DNA of 64,000 bases from Gordionus sp. m RMFG-2023 (GCF_954871325.1 NC_088776.1:57019301-57083300), one strand, 5' to 3'; shown: positions 1 through 12,326, counted from the first letter of the stretch. Translations and numbers: made by a program. The notes: a model not told the origin generated them from the sequence alone.

Positions 1-247
1 TAGGCTTAGAATCTTCCTCTAATAGAATATCTATTCTTAAATTTTTAACTTTGCCTATTTTACTATTAAAAATACAATTAAATTTTTTAATTAATAAATT
101 AATATTAAAACTCGGTTCAGAACAACCTTCTTCCGTATATATTGACAGAATCAAAATATTTCCTTTATAATTATTATCCTTATTTTTACACGGATTGTTA
201 CATGTTAAAAACTTTAATTTATCTTCTATCTCTTGCTTAAATAATAT
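1..247 (-). CDS. partial open frame running off the left edge, unidentified
   Basis: A stop-free minus-strand frame of about 80 codons runs from position 247 to the window edge, bounded on its 5' side by a stop codon at 250-248. It has no ATG near its start, so it could be an exon or an inner part of a degenerate gene. The translation is mixed in composition, not simply A/T-driven: it contains two Cys in a CNNPC context, a TEEGC stretch, and an acidic LLEEDS end. I do not recognise the family. Because the base composition is so AT-rich, a stop-free run of this size is notable but not proof of coding. It could belong with the degenerate coding trace at about 370-1015 on the same strand. Confidence 0.25.
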   Translation of the reverse strand, partial: MLFKQEIEDKLKFLTCNNPCKNKDNNYKGNILILSIYTEEGCSEPSFNINLLIKKFNCIFNSKIGKVKNLRIDILLEEDSKP

Positions 248-369
248 TTATATCAAAATTTGCTTTTGGTTATATCAACAATCTTAACCATATAAGGGTG
301 GTCACTCACCACCTAATACGTAAAAATATTAATATTCAATAATATTTAAGCATTTAAACTTACAATTTA

Positions 370-1015
370 TGACTTGCCCAACGATTGTGATGAGAGAATC
401 TTCATATGAGAACAATTTTCTCGAATAACTTCTCAACTCAAAATTTTCATAATTCGTGAGCTTCAAAATCTTTGATGAGCAAGGATGTCACTGGAAATTC
501 AGTATCTATCACAAATGAAAAATCAAGATGATTTAATTGCATATCAATAATAAAATCATTCATTAATTGATCTTATTTCGTGGCCTTAGATTATACGGTA
601 TCTGAATAATCCTTGCTTTTTGATGTTAAAAGTATATTTATTTTCTTTCCATCATGTATTGCCTTACCATTTTGCTCCATCATCTCTTCTCCAAGAATCT
701 TTAACTGCACAGGTTTTATTATCAGTAATTTTTATGGACTGACATTTGACCCCTATATTCTCAATAATGTTCAGATCGGTTTATTTTCCTCTATCAATCT
801 TACTTTAAGCTTTTCATTACTACAATTAATAATGAATGGTAGACTCCAATCTAACAGGTTTGGAATTAAATAGCTCAAAGATTCACGTAATCTTATTCTT
901 TTCAACCTTTTTTTGTATTAAATCTTTCGTTTGCTGATACGATAAATTGTCAAATTATCCATAAGGCTCATCGCTATCTCTTTATCAATCGTTTCTAACA
1001 GTTTATATTTTTTGG
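370..1015 (-). other. degenerate coding-like trace, possibly retroelement-derived
   Basis: On the minus strand a decayed coding-like trace can be followed across this stretch. It includes a segment reading LLETIDKEIAMSL, a leucine-rich RESLSYLIPNLLDW segment, and FVIDTEFPVTSL, which resembles an aspartic protease active-site context. If that reading is right this is an old, broken retroelement fossil. The similarity is weak and I cannot assign a family. The flanking bases (250-370 and 1015-1240) show nothing recognisable. Confidence 0.2.
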
Positions 1016-1239
1016 TGTTTCATCCACAATATTTTCTGCTAAGAACTTAAGGTTATCCTTAACATGTATGGATTAGCTTGGGAGAGAAGTATTGATATGA
1101 AAGAATAAATCAGGTTGAACGAGGGAGTGTGATAGCATTGATTGAGAAAGTCTAGAATTGATATGAAAGAAAATTTTGGAATCTAGTATAATAAAATTAA
1201 ATAATTTTTATTCTTTTTTTTGTTTAAAATATGTCGATT

Positions 1240-1706
1240 TATCTCCAGACAGTCTATATAATTTTTAAATCAATTGAACAAAATAAATATGGTATGAAAT
1301 TAATGCCTCAAACATTAAAATATAAACATTTAAAATCAATTGAACATAATATGAAATCCTCAGAGTGTAAAATATAAACATTTAAATATTATTTTACAAT
1401 CATACAACTACTCAATATATTATTTTCTTAAAAAAAATAAAATTAAAGAGGTGCTATGACCTGCAATGTGACAAGGTAAAAGATAATAAAAATTATATAA
1501 TATTTATTTTTCGAAATAATTTTAAAATTATAATTTAAAGAAACATTTCTAAAATAAATTATTTGTTTTAAATTATCAAATTTTTCATTCAAAGATTCAA
1601 GGTTGTTATTTTTATGATTGAATATCGCGAACTGTGATTGAAGAAGATTAGATACCATTATACAAGAATTATTCATTAATCGTATATTTTTATCAAGAAT
1701 TGAAAT
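1240..1706 (+). repeat. tail of long repeat unit (copy 0)
   Basis: Bases 1443-1706 match 16990-17221 closely, including the shared landmark ATATCGCGAACTGT and AGAATTATTCATTAAT. In both places the match ends exactly where a hAT element begins. This makes the stretch the end of the same long unit described for copies A to F. No gene is visible in it. Confidence 0.55.
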
Positions 1707-3185
1707 TAGAAATCTTCAAGATTAGGCCCGGCCTAAACAGAATTCTGGCCATGACGGGTCATTTTTTTGAAATATTCAGGCCAGGTCTGGTCGGGCTCCA
1801 AAAATTTTTTAAAATATAATTAATCAATTGGCGCTAATATTTTTTTTGTAAAATAAAAATGTTTAATTTTATTTGTAGGAACTAGACGCAATATGACATG
1901 TATCTTTTATTTTGGGTTTAATATCATTAAACTTTGAAATTTTTTTCTAATAAACAAGGCGCCAACATTTCATTTTTGTAAAATAAAAATATTTAATTTT
2001 ATTTATTAGAAAACTAGGACCCACATGACATATATCTTTTAATTTGGGTATTAATTAAAAAATTATTTTATAAAATTTAAATTACTATTTTTTTTATAAA
2101 ATTTAAAATGTAATTTAAAAATTTGAACATTAATGGATAATTTTTTAAAAAAAATTACATAAATAATGGGACTTAAAAAAATATGGGAAAATTTTTGAGA
2201 TCTTTTTGATAATAAAAATAAAAACTTGACTATGTTAAATGTAATAGAATATTACAATATAAAAGTATATCTGGTAATTCTCACTTAAGACTTGATAAGT
2301 GCGTGAAGAATGACGCTTCATCTATTCCTTAAATAACTTAGTATATTCAAAAGAAAACTATAGTTATAATTACTTCCTTAACTATTAAAAAAATATATGT
2401 GTAAGCATGATCTATTATTGCAGGAAAATTGCTCAACATTTTATTCTAATTGGCTCTATTTTTGAAAATATTGACTGTAGCAAAATTATTCCCCATCCAA
2501 CTACTTTATCATGAAATGCAATGGTTATGACAAATCAAATTAGAACAAATTTAATGAATAAATTGAATAGACAATTATTTGATAAAAATTGCTCTTCTAC
2601 CTTTGATATATAGACAGATTCCTTCAAAAAGATTTCCTATTTAGCCGTTTTTATACATTATATCGAAGGTAAAACTTTATATACATGTTTTATTTACTAG
2701 TAATTTTAAAAAGAAAAGAAAAAAAACCGCTGTGAACATACATAGGGAAATGCTACAAAATTTTATTGGAACGATGAAGTGAAAAATATAGATCTGTGGA
2801 GCTATAATAATTAAAGCCGTAATCAGATGTGCACATCTGTTAATAACAGTTCTTCTAAATCTCTTTAAGGAACAATATTTAAAAATTATCGCTCCTAATA
2901 TATATTTAACCCTTATTTCTGTTAAAAAATTAACCATGTGTTTTAAACAAAGCGACATGAATCAATCTTTAGACAAAAAATTAAAGCAAGATATTGAAAC
3001 AAGATGGAATTCAAAACTATACATGTTGAAATTTATTTATAACCAGTATAATGATAATAGTAAAAAACTAAAACAAATTATATTTATCGGGCGGACAAAT
3101 AATTTTTATTTTGGGACATGTAAAAAAAGAATTCGAGTTCTAATTCGGGCTGGGCTTGAAAAATTAGGCCCGATGTAGATCACTA
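1707..3185 (+). mobile_element. degenerate hAT transposon with 8-bp target duplication
   Basis: The ends read TAGAAATCTTCA on the left and, inverted, TAGTGATCTACA on the right. They are followed inward by GGCC/GCCC-rich subterminal sequence typical of some hAT ends. The flanks are ATTGAAAT (1699-1706) and ATTAAAAT (3186-3193), an 8-bp duplication with one mismatch. Inside, plus-strand transposase traces are seen at about 2450-2690 (a TDSFKKISYLAVFIHYI segment, as in the hAT catalytic domain) and about 2985-3110 (DIETRWNSKLYMLK, matching the conserved TRWNS region). The rest of the transposase is lost to stops and frameshifts, and the 1.48-kb length is short for an autonomous hAT. It is a dead internally deleted copy. 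Confidence 0.75.
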
Positions 3186-3889
3186 ATTAAAATAAACGGT
3201 TGCTATCTCCCATTAATGATTTTAAATTAAAGCAAATTAAGATTGAGTTTAATTGCCGTTAACTATTTACATTGTAAGATTTATGATGTTAGAATTTTTA
3301 TATTACTTATAAGTATAAAATAAACTTCTCTATATAAACTGGATCAATTTTATTATGGAGTAAGTTAAAATAAACGATTAATGACCTATCAATTTTTAGA
3401 TTGAAATTAAATTTTGATATAATTATTGATTTTTTTTATAAATGTTTTATTGGAATAATAAATTCATGGGTCAGAATCTCTTACCTTTCATTATTTTTTA
3501 AATTTAAAGAATTTGATTTAACCCTAAATGCATTTTTAAATATAGGTTATTTTCGCCAACGTACTTTTAATTCGTACAAAGTATCGGGAAAATTGTCTTA
3601 ATATAAAAATGTGCGTATTTTATATACTCACAAATAGTGATTTAAATTTCCCCGGAAACTAAAATTAGTTAAAATTTCCAGGGAAATTTATGGAAGAAAT
3701 GGGAAATAACGAGAAAATATCGAAACTAGCAAAAATTTTTGTATTAAAATTATATTACGATATTTATTTTTTAAAATGTTTTATTGAAAATATATAAACT
3801 ATTATCATATTATTATGAAAAGTATTATATAATTTTTATTATTTTATTCATCTTCGTTTGAAAATGAGAACTATTTCAGATCAGAGCTT
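3186..3889. other. AT-rich stretch without a gene
   Basis: No coding signal was found. Around 3640-3690 there is a small inverted repeat built on AAATTTCC and GGGAAATTT, which could be the remnant of a short nonautonomous transposon. Confidence 0.4.
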
Positions 3890-4415
3890 GAACATGTAGA
3901 AAGAAATTTGGCATTTGCAGAAGTTGCCTTCCCCCTTAACTGGGAATTTTTTGTTATAAAACTACTTACTTGATCTAGCCTATATTTTATCCTAATTTGA
4001 TATTTCGAATTATCAGTAAAAAAAATATAAAATATAGCCATTTCTTGCAAAATATTTTTATTTTTAACAGACCAATAAATAATTAAAACTAAATTTACCC
4101 AGTGAGTTTTACTATACAACTACGAATCTATTCATATCTCTAAGTAATCGTTTTTTTAATATGTTGAAAATAATTATGTTGTATTTTATATACTTTAAAA
4201 TATTTATTGTATTTGTTATATCTTTTTTATGCAGTTTAAAACCACTTTCCTCATATTACTCATACGTTATTATGGGGTTAATTTTTGTGTTTATATCTTC
4301 AATTATTTTATAAATTTATTAGATATATATTCCTTCTTAATTGGTGCCTGTTTCAATTGATTTATAATATATGTGTTTGAATTTGCTATGAATGAGTATA
4401 TATGCTACCCATGAC

Positions 4416-6908
4416 CAGAGTTTGGCAGTACCGCGAATACTTGTATCTAAGATACAAGATCCTTTTGTATCTTGTACACAGTATCTTATTGACATATTTA
4501 ATAAGATACTAGTATCTGTATCTAAGATCCTTTATTTTGAAAAGAATCTTGTATCTTTTTCATTTTCTTTAAAAAGATACAGATACAGATTCTTTTTAAT
4601 ATTCATATTTAAAACATTTACATATCACACAATCTAACTTTATTTTCTTCGTGAAATCTTGTATTATTTTCTTTATTTTTTCCTGCTATATTTTAAATAT
4701 ATTGATAACCAAAATTAGTTGGAAATTTTACAGATCACAAAGATAGAAAGATTAAAAATAACAGCATCAAAACTAAATAAGTAAAGGTTATATTTTATAT
4801 GAAATATTTTTTAATCTGTAGAATGTTTAACATTTATAGTAGTGAAGATGAAATTATGGAGATAGGTTCTCCTGACAAATCCGAATCTTAAAATTCTAGA
4901 TGGAAAATTTTATAAATTAATTCATGTGAAAAAGGACAAGGTACAAGCCGAATGTCAAAATTGCACAAGTAAAAAAGTTATTAAAGATTGAACAAACTCC
5001 TCTACAAACTTTGTTAAACATATTAAAGTATATTATACATTTTTATTTTATAATTATTAACATAATAATACCTATACTCTCTCCTAGATATTGTTATTAA
5101 AATTTTTATAGAAGATGGTTGATTATCAAATTAAAATCATTTTGGATATATAATTTTTAGAGGTGTACCGATACCACTTTTTGGAGGTCGAGATCCGATA
5201 TTCAATTGATATCGGCCGTACCTATCCGATATCATATCTAATTTTGTATTCTGTAAAGATACCAATGGTTTTAATTTTTAATATACTTTTTATTAGTATA
5301 ACATCTATAATTTAACTATACCATAATGTCATTTAAATATATTATAATGATCAGTTATAGTTTATATTCAATTCAATTGCAATTCTAAAAGTATATAAAA
5401 TATTTTTATTGTTAAATCACTTTTATATAACAAGTAATAATATTAATCTATATACATATTAATTAATAAACAATTATATTATGAAATTCGAAATAAATAT
5501 TTAAAATAATATTTAACATTAATATAGCGAAGATTTCTTTTTAGTAATACCAATATTTCCAATTTATCAGAGGTCAGCTTGCGGCGATAGTAACTGTCAA
5601 AATCACCAGCTTCACTAAAAACAGATTCTGAAGAGATTATCGGACACTTTCATAAACAGAATGCGCAAAAAAATAACAATATGGTAGAATGTTTATTAAT
5701 TAAATATTATTATTAAAAAAATATACATAAAAATGGATTTCAATTTTATTCATAAAAATAAATGATTTAGATATAACTATTTTTTTAAATTTTATAACAT
5801 TTTATTTTTGTTAAAGAAGCCATTTTTATATTGGATCAAATTTTATAATATTGACCGATAATTGATATTTTAAAATGGGTGAAATATCGGTTTGATAAAA
5901 AATATCGGCACATCCCTAATATATTTTATATTTAATTATTTTAGCAAGTTCTTATTAGAGTAAATATTTAAGCTACAATTGATATATGATATTAGATAAT
6001 TTTAAAAGGCTCTTAATAAAATAATTATAAGGTAGAATTTAACTTTATTAGTTACTTTTATTTATTTATGATATAAGTAAAATTATATTACAGTATTTAT
6101 CTACAAAATTTAATCAATTTAAAATGCATTAAAGAAAATTGTTATATATTTAATAATTAAATAATATAATGTTATTATTTTTATATTTTCTATATATAAT
6201 TAATGATTTTGCAAGAAATATATTAAAAAAATTTGAAAAGAGATTTAAATATATTTATATATATATGATATTACAAATGCAAGATTTAATAAGTCATACT
6301 AGAAAATAAAACTAATTTAAAAAATACATAAATATCACAAAAAAGTAATGATAAATACTTATTAAATATAATGAATAAAATAAAACTAGTATAATTTTTT
6401 TTAGAGATTGCATTTAGCCATATACTCCGAATATAAGCTATATTTAAAACAACACAAAAAATAACCTGCAAATTCTAATAAATCATTTGATTTAATTTTT
6501 TTTCTTATTTGCACATTTTCAACTCCCATTAAATATACTATTCTCCCTTCCCTGTTTAAGCTATTAATGGACAAAAATTAATATTAAAATCCCTGGTTAT
6601 TATAATTAATTCATCAATAAATATTTTATTAATTATTGCAAATAATCATTATTATATGTGTAATACTATTTTCTTCACATATAAATAATAAAAATTGTAT
6701 TTTATAAACTATTCTAATTTAATTGGTAATAATTTAAAAGTATCTTGTATTTAAGATACTCTAATTTAGTAAAAGATACAAGTATCTTTATCTTGTATCT
6801 TTTTGATATTTTGAAAAAGATACTAATATCTGTATCTAAGATTCATTTTTTTATAAAGAATCTGTATCTGTATCTAGATTCTTTTTCCGGAGGACCTGCC
6901 CAACTCTG
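4416..6908 (+). mobile_element. hAT transposon with perfect 8-bp target duplication, host to a nested hAT
   Basis: The termini are CAGAGTTTGGCAG on the left and, inverted, CAGAGTTGGGCAG on the right, a classic hAT-type end. The flanks are identical 8-mers CCCATGAC at 4408-4415 and 6909-6916. Both subterminal regions are packed with short GTATCT/AGATAC motifs (4440-4600 and 6740-6890), the kind of array a transposase binds. A plus-strand BED zinc finger trace (about 4899-5040) shows the paired Cys of AECQNC and a later FVKHIK, with one in-frame TGA at 4989. It is probably the transposase N-terminus. A second hAT sits inside at 5158-5918, and the remainder is unrecognisable. In copies C and D of the long repeat this target site is empty, so the insertion is younger than the unit duplication. 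Confidence 0.8.
5158..5918 (-). mobile_element. nested hAT fragment carrying the hATC dimerisation domain
   Basis: The ends read TAGAGGTGTACCGATA and, inverted from the right, TAGGGATGTGCCGATA. These are good terminal inverted repeats of a hAT type. The flanks ATAATTTT (5150-5157) and ATATATTT (5919-5926) are consistent with a decayed 8-bp duplication. On the minus strand at about 5640-5530 the frame reads SSESVFSEAGDFDSYYRRKL, which is the signature of the hAT C-terminal dimerisation domain. At 761 bp only the C-terminal part of the transposase remains, so this is an internally deleted copy that depended on another source of transposase. Confidence 0.75.
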
Positions 6909-8075
6909 CCCATGACTATTAGGCTAATTTTTCAATTATTATGTTTTAATTTTTTATACCCACTGTTTGACAAATTTTTATAGAATAAATATTTTAAATG
7001 CGGGTTTACTTGATTGAAATAATTACTTTCAGTATGCATACTGAGTCTTGTTGATACTTGAAATTAATATCTAATAATTTGCTATTCAGATGATAAACTA
7101 TCAATGCATTTCATTATACAACAATTAAAAACTTCTTATATAATATATAAATTTCATCTATATTAATTATAAATTATTAATTTAGACGAGTATCACGTGT
7201 TAAAATTTTATAAGAAAAATTAAGAAATGTAAGTTTAACTCAAGAATTGTCGTTAAAATCACATGAACTGTCAGATCTGTTACCAAAAATAAATAAATTA
7301 AATCTATCTAATCAATATCTCTCAACCTTAATAACTAGTAACCTTAAATTAACCCATGTGTCTATAATCTTTAATCCTACTCCTTATCTATAAGTAGTTG
7401 TATTTAAGTTAATTAAAAAAAATTCTTCAGATCGGCATTACTTGAGTTGATTGTTATGATGTTGTCAAAAATGATTGAGAATTAATTTATATATGTAAAA
7501 ACAAAATAAATTTATAATTTATCAACCAAGTAGAATATTTTAGCAAAATATAATAAAATTAGATAATTTGGGAAAATAACAGGCCCCCTTGTGTTAACTC
7601 TTAAATACATTTACGGACAAATAAAATATTTCAAATTAAAAAATTGTTTATAGAAAATAATTTAATTGTGAGATAATGAATTCATATATCATTGCGGAAC
7701 AATAATATGATCTTATCTAATGTACAATTATATTTGTTTTATTATTTATAAAAGTGATCATGAACAAATATTTTTAATTGCAAATTGTAAGAATGCAAGA
7801 TATATTTATACTTCCACCTACAAAATTGTATTGATAAAAATTATTTTTAGGTAAGTTCCAAGATAATTTATATACGATATAATTTAAATATGTGCCTATA
7901 CTTGTGTTGTTTAATTGCTTTAATTGTATCGATACCATGTTATTGCTAACATTAATTGTAATCTATGGATAATATTTAAAATACATAATAATTTTAAACA
8001 AATATTCATTCAATTTCTGCTTATCATATTCCTTTTCTTTTCATTTCTTTTCTCTTCTTTCCCTTCCCTTCCCTT

Positions 8076-8550
8076 CCTTTCCTTTCCTTTCCTTTCCTTT
8101 CCTTTCCTTTCCTTTCCTTTCCTTTCCTTTCCTTTCCTTTCCTTTCCTTTCCTTTCCTTTCCTTTCCTTTCCTTTCCTTTCCTTTCCTTTCCTTTCCTTT
8201 CCTTTCCTTTCCTTTCCTTTCCTTTCCTTTCCTTTCCTTTCCTTTCCTTTCCTTTCCTTTCCTTTCCTTTCCTTTCCTTTCCTTTCCTTTCCTTTCCTTT
8301 CCTTTCCTTTCCTTTCCTTTCCTTTCCTTTCCTTTCCTTTCCTTTCCTTTCCTTTCCTTTCCTTTCCTTTCCTTTCCTTTCCTTTCCTTTCCTTTCCTTT
8401 CCTTTCCTTTCCTTTCCTTTCCTTTCCTTTCCTTTCCTTTCCTTTCCTTTCCTTTCCTTCTATTTCCTTTCCTTTCCTTTCCTTTCCTTTCCTTTCCTTT
8501 CCTTTCCTTTCCTTTCCTTTCCTTTCCTTTCCTTTCCTTTCCTTTCCTTT
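8076..8550 (+). repeat. (CCTTT)95 pentanucleotide microsatellite, i.e. (AAAGG)n
   Basis: There are about 95 head-to-tail CCTTT units with a single interruption (TTCTATTT near 8459-8466). The tract is flanked by shorter impure pyrimidine sequence (8030-8075 and 8551-8560). At the homologous place in copies B (14128-14150), D (34715-34745) and E (46335-46385) only a short CCTTCC-type tract is present. The repeat is open in several frames on both strands, but those reading frames are pure products of the repeat and are not genes. All-purine/all-pyrimidine strands with mirror symmetry can form triplex DNA. Confidence 0.95.
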
Positions 8551-9090
8551 CCTTCCCTTCCAAATCTTGTTTTCAAAAAAATATTTAACTAACATTTGCG
8601 TTGGTAAATTCTAAACAATGGTAACGCTTATTTTTTAACGGCGACAAACATAGTTCAATCCTTGAATCAAACTATTCAATTGGAACTCAGCCTAAGATAA
8701 AGTTAGATAAAATATTAAGTAATGATTGCTCACTTTAGCTCCAATATTTAGTGTTCAATGTAAATTTTTAACTTTACTATGTTCAATAATTTACTACTCA
8801 AATATCCACAACGTTTTGATAACCGTGTCATTTATTGAATCTGCACTTGGAGATACATCACCCCCTTGTATATAGGATATTATTGAATTATTCTCGTTAT
8901 GAAGATAGAATTGAGAGAATCTTTTTTTAAAATATACATTCATAATAATTAAATTTTTATGGAATAATTTTTATTATTAAAAATAATATGTCAAATATTT
9001 TAGGTAAAGCTTAATGGAAAGAATATAAAATATGGAAATGGAATTTTGGAATAAAAATTTACACAAGAAACAACTGGCATTAACTTCTGT

Positions 9091-9330
9091 TGTTATAACA
9101 AATTTGCATTTTTGAGTTTCATTTTTGGTGCATCAACGAATTATTTGTATTTGTTCATAATTTTGATATTAAAGGTTGGTTATTTTTTGAGGTGAATTCA
9201 AATTCTAACATTATAATATAAAATTATATTCTTTAATATCAAAAAAAATGATAAAATTGAGCTTGTATATAGTAATGTATATTTATGGAACAAAAAAAAT
9301 GGACCTTAATTTTAATTTTATACAATTATA
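9091..9330 (+). repeat. short dispersed module shared with 42373-42520
   Basis: About 9097-9220 matches 42373-42520, with shared landmarks AATTTGCATTTTTGAG, TATTTGTTC and AAGGGTTGGTTATTTTTTGA (AAAGGTTGG here). The remainder up to the LINE 3' end is AT-rich with no signal. Confidence 0.5.
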
Positions 9331-12326
9331 AATTTTTTTTTTCTCTTTAGCTTTCACCTTTTCTGGTGGTAAGCTCCTTCAACATCTCTCTCCACTTTAT
9401 GTTATTCATACAATCTCTTTTATCTAATTTATATTTCTTTATATTGGATCTAACTTCATGGCCCCATTGAAGTTTTGGCATACCTCTTTTACGTTTGCCC
9501 ATCACTTCTAAACTCTCAACTTTATTTTCCTATGTAGTTCATAGGCCTTCTCATTGTGTGCCTATACCACCTAAGTCTGTTTACCATACTTAGTCTTAAT
9601 GGGCACACCTTTAAACTACTTAGTATTCTTGTACTGAGCACTTTATCCTTTCTTGTTACCCCAGCAATCCTCCTCATCATTCTCATCTCCATAGTTTGTA
9701 GACTTCTCTCGTCTGATTCTTTGGTTGGCCATGTTTCCGAACTATATAGAATAGTTGGTTGTACTTAGGAACTGTAAATTTTTCCCTTAAATTTGTTTCG
9801 GATTCTTTTGATAAAGATCTCCACTTTATTAATCTTACTCCTTATCTCTTTTTCTATTGTGCCGTTTGTTTGTATAGTGGAGCCCAAATATTTGCAGCTT
9901 TCATTTGCCGATATCTGCCATTCATTTATATCAATACTCTCTGTTTCATCTCCTCCTATCACCATATACTCTGTCTTTTCTCTATTTACTTTTAATCCGT
10001 GCGTTTCTAGGATATTTATCCAACTCACTAATCTTTCTTTCATTTCATCCTTGGATTCGGCAAGTGTCACAATATCAACTGTAAATATCATATTCCACAG
10101 GACTGTTTGTGGTATAGACTGTGATACATCTATTACTGTAATGAAGAGAAGTGGGCTTTGAGGCGACTCTTGATGAACTCCTTCGACTATTGTGAAGCCT
10201 GCTGAGGTACCTGTTGTGCTACGGACCATTGTTGTATGGCCCATATACATATCCTGTATTATTCTTATATATATTTAGGGATCCTTTTTGTGGCTTAGCG
10301 CCAACTAGATAAGTTTTCTTGGGATTCTATCGAAGGCCTATTCTAGATCGAGAAAGACCATGTAGAGATTTTTGTTCTTTTCCCTGTATTTTTCACTAAT
10401 TTGCCTAATTGCGTGGATAGCATAGGTTGTTGATCTTCCAGGCATAAAGCCAAACTGAGTCTCTCCTATTTCGATTATGTCTCTTAATCTTTTTTCTATT
10501 ATTTTTTCGTATAGTTTTAGACAGTGTGACATTAGTTTTATGCCCCTGTAATTTTGACAATTGTATGGATCCCCTTTATTTTTGAAGATAGGAATTAGAT
10601 AGCTCTGCCTCCATTTTTGGGGAACCTCTTCATTTCCAAGTATTTTATTGTAAAGATTTGTGAGGAGATGTATTCCATCATCTCCTAGTGTTTTAAGGCT
10701 TTTTATTGGAATATCGTCTCGACCCCTAGCTTTGTTGTTTTTCATATGCTTGAGTCATGTGAATATTTCTTGTCCTGTTATAGGTTGTACAAGATTTTTA
10801 CATGGGGAATGTTCGTCTAGATGTAGTATGTGGGATTAAAGTTAAGAAGCTCCTGAAAATATTATTTCTGTCTATTCATTATTTCTTTTTCCTTTATTAT
10901 CAATTTCCCATCTTTATTTTTGATTACTTTCGGAGCTCCGTTAATATCCCTAGAGTTCTTTTCTCACTGTTTGACTAATCTCTATATTTTATTTTGAAGA
11001 TCTTCGAACTTGTCATCGTATGCCATAGATTTGACCCTAGCCACCGCCTTTGTAGCTATTCTCTTGGATTTTTTGTAATTTGTCTTGTCATCTGGGTTTT
11101 TGGATTGGAACCATTTTTTATATAGGGCTTTTTTCTCCTTTATAGTGGTTTGTACCTCTTCATTCCACCACCATAGTTCTTTGTATGATTTGTTGCCTCC
11201 CCTTGTCAAGCCTTGTCGATTTGACAGTGTCTATTAATCTGGATGAAAGGTCTGTCCACATTTTTTCACTGACTTGTGAGGAATCTATTGTTTCAATGTT
11301 TACATTGATTGCAAAGGCATCTGTCATTGTTTTTAATTTGCCCCATTTGATGCATGGTTCCAGTTTTATCTTGTTTTGAGTGGATTTATTTGAGATGTTT
11401 AAATCCATGACTAGTAGCTTGTGTTGTGCGGCAATATCTTCTCCTGGGATGACTTTGCAGTCTATTACATCTTTTAATCTTCTGCGAGAGATTAGCATGT
11501 AATCTATTTGTGTTTTCCTTGTACCACTTTCGTATGTTATTAAATGATTGTCTTTTTCCTATAGTAGGTGTCGGTTAAGGCAAGGTCGAAGGCTTGCGTA
11601 AATTTCAGTACATGCTCTCCTTCATCATTTCTTTTTCCATATCTATAACCAACATGATGCCTTTTGTAGCTATCTCTTGCTTTCTCCACATGCGCATTTA
11701 AGTAACAATTATGACTAGGTCATTCTCAGGGATTTCCATTACAGCTTCATCAAGGATGGCTCTAAAGTCATCTTTCTTTTCTTCCTTGCAACCCGTTTGA
11801 GGAACATATGCTGAAAGGATGTGTAGTATTGATTGACCAATGCAGAGTTTTATCTTTATTAGTCTATCAGAGATCCTGTTGACTTATACTACTGAAGAGG
11901 TTACTTGACTGAGTATGATGCAGACATCGTTCCTTTTGCTAACAATTCCATTATTGTACAATTTATACCCTTCTCCAATCATCATAGTTTTCTGTCCCTT
12001 CCATTTCGTATCTTGTATGCACGCTATATCAACTTTTCTCTTGTTCAACATTGATGCCAATTCTCTCGTCTTACCTTTAAGCGTCCCAATATTCAAACTT
12101 GCTAATCTTGTCTTCTTTGCTTTGACCTTTACTTTACTTTTCACAGGATGGAGATCTACGCCCTGCGCGTCGCTTGGAGGGAACCCCCTAGCTTTCATAT
12201 TTATAATTCCATTTGTTTCCTTCATTTTCTTTAATGGACAGGTTTCCTTAGCATCTGGCTGTCCAGGCATGTCATCTCTAAGCTCCAAAATTCATCATAC
12301 CATATGTCATTACACATCAGTCATCG
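9331..12326 (-). mobile_element. RTE-like LINE, near full length, broken (copy 1)
   Basis: This is a non-LTR retrotransposon in minus orientation. It encodes an apurinic-type endonuclease followed by a reverse transcriptase, the protein family often annotated as craniofacial-development-protein-2-like. The endonuclease start reads RLASLNIGTLKGKTREL and CIQDTKWKGQK (about 12150-11990). RT fragments read IPIFKNKGDPYNCQNYRGIK and QFGFMPGRSTT (about 10640-10430), and MVFLDLE at about 10345. The C-terminal part runs to 9350, where the gene ends in a GGTGAAAGCTAAAGAG context followed by an A-rich tail on the minus strand. Several frameshifts and stops separate open pieces at 12288-11884, 11498-11160, 11209-10982, 10745-10338 and 10250-9765. 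It aligns end to end with the plus-strand copy at 49353-52275 and shares the same 5' end (CGATGACTG), so it is close to full length. I see no clear target duplication. Confidence 0.9.

Larger units (their letters stand above)
3890..9090 (+). repeat. long repeat unit, copy A (interrupted by a hAT at 4416-6908)
   Basis: The landmark modules follow the order seen in other copies. The first module (about 3890-4120) matches 19870-20030 and 37830-37980. The second (about 4150-4408) matches 20030-20180, 30540-30720 and 44200-44370. The sequence then resumes after the hAT at 6909 with the ATTAGGCTAAT module and the GATAAACTATCAAT module at about 7090. It ends with the CATCACCCCCTTG module at about 8860 and sequence matching 14575, 22285, 35155 and 46810. 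There is no coding content apart from the inserted hAT. Confidence 0.65.

Noticed and set aside
7924-8595. Long open frames (about 180-220 codons) over the CCTTT tract on both strands.
   Set aside because: They are products of a pentanucleotide repeat with no stop codon in any frame. They encode only monotonous LSFPF or GKERK repeats, and sister units lack the tract.
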